Shown here piece after piece: positions 58,418-64,000 of a DNA stretch of 64,000 nt (positions are counted from its first letter, which is position 1; each line of letters opens with the position of its first letter). A model generated the notes under the pieces. It searched no databases, was not told the DNA's origin, and was given only the letters and a program-made list of their open reading frames with translations. Made by a program: the position numbers and the translations under genes. Source of the DNA: Novosphingobium sp. KCTC 2891. Lineage in GTDB: Bacteria; Pseudomonadota; Alphaproteobacteria; Sphingomonadales; Sphingomonadaceae. The stretch is taken from positions 600,025-664,024 of the forward strand of contig NZ_JAPCZG010000001.1 of NCBI RefSeq assembly GCF_025938155.1, given 5' to 3'.

Positions 58418-58797
58418 GCGCCGCCCTCCGTGTCCAAGATCACCGCGCGCGCCTTGCGGAAGCGCGACACCGCTGAGAAGAAACACAGCGCGGCCGACAG
58501 CGCGAGGCCCAGTCCGACCACCGCCAGCGCGCCCCAGGCGCCCAGCAGGGGGATCAGCGCGAGGAGCAGGCCGACCACCAGGGCGACGAGCGTGAAGAAG
58601 GCCAGGAACAGCGCCGCCACCAGCAGCAGCGCAATGCCCTTGGCGCGGCCGAGCGCATAGCCCACCCGCGCCTGCTGGAACGCCACTTCCGCCTCGAACA
58701 GCGTCTGTCCGTCCTCGAGCAGGGCGCGGATGCCGTCGCCGAGCGAGGCATCGCTGGCGGCGTGCCCGGCTGCGGCGGCGGAAGTTTCGCTCTTCAT
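58414..58797 (-). CDS. Phage-holin-family (holin superfamily III-like) membrane protein
   Basis: 127 residues from ATG 58797. Soluble N-terminal helix (GDGIRALLEDGQTLFEAEVA), then two hydrophobic segments (IALLLVAALFLAFFTLVALV and WGALAVVGLGLALSAALCFF). This is the Phage_holin_3_6 pattern. In sphingomonads such genes are chromosomal and associated with envelope stress rather than phage lysis. No endolysin is nearby. Confidence 0.8.
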   Translation of the reverse strand: MKSETSAAAAGHAASDASLGDGIRALLEDGQTLFEAEVAFQQARVGYALGRAKGIALLLVAALFLAFFTLVALVVGLLLALIPLLGAWGALAVVGLGLALSAALCFFSAVSRFRKARAVILDTEGGA

Positions 58798-58834
58798 GGT
58801 CAAGACGCCCACCGCCTTGCGCTGGCCAGATGCA

Positions 58835-60977
<2,143 letters not shown>

Positions 60978-61004
60978 GCCGCGCTTCACACCGAAAGAGG
61001 GAAG

Positions 61005-61030
61005 GGGCCGTCCGCTTGGGCGGCCCTTTT
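61005..61030 (+). terminator. Intrinsic terminator of eno
   Basis: GGGCCGTCC-GCTT-GGGCGGCCC (9 bp, one G-U) followed by TTTT, 27 bases after the stop. Confidence 0.9.
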
Positions 61031-61052
61031 CGTATGTTCGCCATCCCGGCGT

Positions 61053-61397
61053 CTAGCTGGCCTCTGAATCCTCCTTCGCTACTTCCTCTTTCGCCTCCTC
61101 GGCGATGGCCTCCGCCTTTTCGATCTCGCGCTTCTTTCTGGGGCTGAGCAGATATTGCCACACGCCCCAGGCGTTGACTGCCAGCAGCAGCGCGTTCTGC
61201 ACCACGATGGGAGGCGTTCCGTTTGCAAGTCCGGATGCGATCCACGCGGCCGATACAGCCACGAACAGCGCGAAGGCCCAACCGGTCCAGCGCCGGCCGA
61301 GATCGGCGGCGATCATGCCGGCGGCAACGATCGCGCCCAGCGCGCCGAACCATTCGAGAGGGCCGTCCATGCAGTGCCAAGCGCGCGGCGGGGTCAT
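61053..61397 (-). CDS. Small inner-membrane protein, about 114 aa
   Basis: Two or three hydrophobic segments (EWFGALGAIVAAGMIAADLG, GWAFALFVAVSAAWIASGLA, VVQNALLLAVNAWGVWQYLL), then a charged C-terminal tail (KKREIEKAEAIAEEAKEEVA). The start is uncertain: ATG 61397 has GAGG upstream at long spacing; 61370 or 61430 are possible. Converges on eno. Unknown function. Confidence 0.65.
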   Translation of the reverse strand: MTPPRAWHCMDGPLEWFGALGAIVAAGMIAADLGRRWTGWAFALFVAVSAAWIASGLANGTPPIVVQNALLLAVNAWGVWQYLLSPRKKREIEKAEAIAEEAKEEVAKEDSEAS

Positions 61398-61490
61398 GCG
61401 TTCCGGCACCTCAACTTTCTGGTTAAGCATTCAATTAAATGAGCTTCACATTCACGTGCGCCTCTGCCAGCATGGCGGCGGGAGAGTACA

Positions 61491-62585
61491 ATGACCGATT
61501 TTCCGACTACTGCCGCCGCGGTCGATGCCCGGTGGCTCGAAGGCAAGCTGCGTGCCGCGGGCGCCATTGGCGATGCCCGCATCACCGATCTTACGTTCGT
61601 GCCGATCGGCACGGGCCAGGTGGGCGACACCGCCCGTTTCACGATCACCTATGATCGCCCCGGCGCAGGGCCGGAAACGGTCGCGGGCAAGTTCCCGTCC
61701 GCCGACGCGACCAGTCGCAGCACCGCGGCGATGTTCGGCCTCTATCGCAAGGAAGTGTCCTTCTACCGCGAGTTGGCGCCGAACATCGACGTGCGGACGG
61801 CGCAGGCCTATGGCTCCGAACTTGACGAGAATGGCTGCGATTTCATCCTGCTGTTCGAGGATCTCGGCCCCTGCCGCGGCGGCAACCAGCTGACCGGATG
61901 CGGCATCGAGGATGCGCGCCACGGCATCCGCCAGGCCGCCGCGCTCCACGCGCCGACGTGGAACGCGCCGTGGCTGGCCGATACCGAATGGATCCAGCCG
62001 CGCCCCGGCACGCAGGAACAGATGCTCGCGCTCTACCCGCAGGCGCAGGCGCTGTTCCGCGAGCGCTATGCCGATACGCTCGAGTCCGAGTTGATGGCCA
62101 TCTGCGAGCAGCTCAATGATCTCGCCGGGGTCTACTTCACGCGCACCTCGCCCGACTACACCGTCACGCACGGCGATTATCGGCTCGACAACATGCTGTT
62201 CGACGTGCGCGGCGGTTCCGATCCGATCGCGGTGGTGGACTGGCAGACGACCGGTGTCGGCTGCCCGATGCTGGACGTCGGCTATTTCATGGGCTGCGGC
62301 ATCGGCAGCGCCCTGCGCCGGCCGCACGAGGAAGAACTGCTCGACCTCTACTGCGCCGAAATGACCCGGCGCGGCGTGCCGCTGACGCGCGACCAGATCT
62401 GGGACCGTTACCGCCTCGGCGCGCTTCACGGCGTTTCGACCGCGGTGTTCAGCGCCGCTTTCGTCGTCCGCACCGATCGCGGCGACCAGAACTTCCTCTC
62501 GATGGCTCGCAATTCCTGCGAACTGTGCCTCGATCATGACAGCATCGGCGCTCTCAAGCGCCTGACGGAGACTGTGCAATGCTGA
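61491..62585 (+). CDS. Aminoglycoside-phosphotransferase-family (kinase-like) protein
   Basis: 364 residues. The kinase-like fold shows a catalytic loop VTHGDYRLDNMLFD and metal-binding VVDWQTTGVGCPMLDVGYFM, with an N-lobe FVPIGTGQVGDTARFTITYD and LFEDLGP hinge. Members phosphorylate small molecules or acyl-CoA-linked alcohols; in sphingomonads such genes often lie near degradation clusters, and antibiotic resistance is not implied. Its stop overlaps the next gene by seven bases. Confidence 0.88.
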   Translation: MTDFPTTAAAVDARWLEGKLRAAGAIGDARITDLTFVPIGTGQVGDTARFTITYDRPGAGPETVAGKFPSADATSRSTAAMFGLYRKEVSFYRELAPNIDVRTAQAYGSELDENGCDFILLFEDLGPCRGGNQLTGCGIEDARHGIRQAAALHAPTWNAPWLADTEWIQPRPGTQEQMLALYPQAQALFRERYADTLESELMAICEQLNDLAGVYFTRTSPDYTVTHGDYRLDNMLFDVRGGSDPIAVVDWQTTGVGCPMLDVGYFMGCGIGSALRRPHEEELLDLYCAEMTRRGVPLTRDQIWDRYRLGALHGVSTAVFSAAFVVRTDRGDQNFLSMARNSCELCLDHDSIGALKRLTETVQC

Positions 62586-63664
62586 CCAAGGGTGACGATT
62601 ATCCGCTGCACCAGACATCCGAGCCGATCGCCTATGCGGGCACGGACCGGAACTTCTACGATCGCTACTTCTTCAACGGCTACGCACCCGATGGCAGCGG
62701 CTTCTTCGCTGTGGCCTTTGGCGTCTATCCCCATCTCAACGTGGCGGATGCCGCGTTCTGCGTGGTGCGCAACGGCAAGCAGTACAACCTCCACGCCTCG
62801 CGCGAGCTGGGCATGGAGCGCATGGACCTTGTCGTCGGGCCGATCTCGATCGAGATCGTCGAACCGCTTCAGGAACTGGTCGTCCGCGCCGATGGCGAAG
62901 GGATCAAGGCCGAAGTGCGCTTCAAGGGCCGGGCCTTCCCGATCGAGGAGCCGCGCTTCGTGTTCCGCAACGGGCCGCGCACTTTCATGGACTACACCCG
63001 CCTGACGCAGAACGGCCATTACACCGGCTGGATCGAGATCGACGGCGTGCGCGAGGAACTGGCCCCGGGCAGCGCGGGCACGCGCGACCGCAGCTGGGGC
63101 GTGCGCCCGATCGGTGCGCCCGATGCGCAGCCGCACGCGGGCAACCACGTGCCGTCGTTCTTCTGGCAGTGGACTCCGATCAACCTGCCTTCGCGCTCGG
63201 TATACTATCACATCAACGCCGACGTGAACGGCGGGGCATGGAACACCCGCGCTGCGATCGCGACCGATGGCGCCAATCACGATGGCCACTTCGAAACCCC
63301 GTCGGCAACGATGGTCTCGCCGATGCTTTCGGGCACGCGCTGGCCGGCCTCGGGCGATCTGACCATTCAGGCCGAGAATGGCCCGCTGACGCTCAGCTTC
63401 GAACCGCTCGTGCGGTTCCAGATGAAGGGGTTGGGCTATATGTCGCCCAAGTGGGCGCATGGCCTCTACCATGGGCCGCTGGAAGTCGAGCGCGAGGATT
63501 TCGATCTCGCCTCCATCGACCCGATGGCGATGGAAAACCTGCACGTCCAGATCGTCAGCAAGATCACCACGTCCGATGGCGAAGTCGGCACGGGCGTGTT
63601 CGAACAGCTCGTGATCGGGCCTTACAACCCCTGGAACCTCAAGGGCTTCGACGACGCGGGCTGA
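62579..63664 (+). CDS. DUF7064-like (AttH/lipocalin-type) protein
   Basis: 361 residues, start ATG 62579 inside the upstream gene. Beta-rich, with YDRYFFNGYAPDGSGFFAVA near the start, GTRDRSWGVRPIG (a Trp-containing motif typical of AttH-like folds) and HGLYHGPLEVEREDFDLASI near the end. Proteins of this type accompany APH-like genes in sphingomonads and mycobacteria. Function unknown, but tight coupling suggests joint action on a hydrophobic substrate. Confidence 0.75.
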   Translation: MLTKGDDYPLHQTSEPIAYAGTDRNFYDRYFFNGYAPDGSGFFAVAFGVYPHLNVADAAFCVVRNGKQYNLHASRELGMERMDLVVGPISIEIVEPLQELVVRADGEGIKAEVRFKGRAFPIEEPRFVFRNGPRTFMDYTRLTQNGHYTGWIEIDGVREELAPGSAGTRDRSWGVRPIGAPDAQPHAGNHVPSFFWQWTPINLPSRSVYYHINADVNGGAWNTRAAIATDGANHDGHFETPSATMVSPMLSGTRWPASGDLTIQAENGPLTLSFEPLVRFQMKGLGYMSPKWAHGLYHGPLEVEREDFDLASIDPMAMENLHVQIVSKITTSDGEVGTGVFEQLVIGPYNPWNLKGFDDAG

Positions 63665-63668
63665 TCGC

Positions 63669-64000
63669 TTGGCCCGCCGTCCGCCTCGTCGTCCGTCCCG
63701 CCGCGCGGCGCCGCGCTGGCCCTTCGCGCTCGTGACGGCGCTGGGGCTGGTGGCGGGCGCGGCGTCGGCAGGGTGGACAATGAAGCATGGGGGAGGCGCC
63801 GAGGAACATCGCGGGTGGCGCGGGAGCAGGGTGACCGGCTCGCCCGACGCCGATCCATGGACCCGCGCGCAAGTCGCGCTGACCGGGCTGTTGGCGCTGA
63901 ACCGTAGCCAGGCGATCTACTTCACCCGCAGCACCGACGATGCAGGCGCGCCCCTGCGCGAGGATTGCCGCTACAGGGTCAATGGCGGGCGGCTTCCGGG
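63669..64000 (+). CDS. DUF1214-domain protein (N-terminal part; runs off window)
   Basis: A frame open to the window edge starts at TTG 63669 (or a later GTG) and encodes a basic N-terminus, one hydrophobic segment (PFALVTALGLVAGAASAGWT), and then SPDADPWTRAQVALTGLLAL followed by the DUF1214 hallmark NRSQAIYFTRSTDDAGAPLR and CRYRVNGGRLPG. The start is uncertain and the C-terminal part lies outside the window. Four bases separate it from the upstream stop, so it may be the third gene of that unit. Confidence 0.7.
   Translation, partial: MARRPPRRPSRRAAPRWPFALVTALGLVAGAASAGWTMKHGGGAEEHRGWRGSRVTGSPDADPWTRAQVALTGLLALNRSQAIYFTRSTDDAGAPLREDCRYRVNGGRLP

Overview
The window is a gene-dense stretch of a GC-rich alphaproteobacterial chromosome. 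Gene content, GC-ending codons, GTG starts, a CYP101-type P450, a sigma-EcfG-type promoter and several small proteins typical of the order suggest a sphingomonad, most likely Novosphingobium or a close relative. That placement is inference from gene content, not a database match. I see no phage, insertion sequence, CRISPR array or integrated element. Almost all of it is core metabolism and housekeeping, so the interest lies in regulatory structure and a few unexplained small genes.

Region 1 (1-7.7 kb) is a complete phosphate-starvation locus on the minus strand: phoR, pstS, pstC, pstA, pstB, phoU and the first codons of phoB. PHO-box-like sites precede phoR, pstS and phoB, and a one-base-shorter variant precedes a divergent DUF2490 outer-membrane protein. 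Region 2 (7.7-16.2 kb) has an SRAP protein, two tRNA-Glu genes, recJ, four poorly characterised plus-strand genes (including an AHH nuclease-like protein), a nitronate monooxygenase and an amidohydrolase.

Region 3 (16.3-24.4 kb) holds branched-chain amino-acid synthesis (leuA, ilvB, ilvN, ilvC) mixed with an epoxide hydrolase, a YceI protein and an I78-type lipoprotein. The ilvB leader carries three tandem terminator-like stem-loops, the most unusual regulatory structure in the window. Region 4 (24.4-35.3 kb) has miaA and serB with overlapping divergent starts, coq4 behind a palindromic operator candidate, purL, a DUF72 gene, a crotonase, xseB-ispA-coaD, a cyclophilin and queA.

Region 5 (35.3-43 kb) has a frameshifted RTX-repeat gene, an acyl-CoA dehydrogenase, a P450 resembling CYP101C, a TauE/SafE transporter, tgt and a secreted S9 peptidase. 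Region 6 (43-57.3 kb) is core machinery: rpsD; rpiB-glyA-small membrane protein-nrdR-trmJ; yqeY-dnaG-rpoD; and carA-(small gene)-carB followed by greA. Region 7 (57.3-64 kb) has a DUF4170 gene, a four-gene membrane/stress cluster behind a GGAAC-N16-CGTT promoter, eno, and a translationally overlapping kinase-like/DUF7064-like pair followed by a truncated DUF1214 gene.
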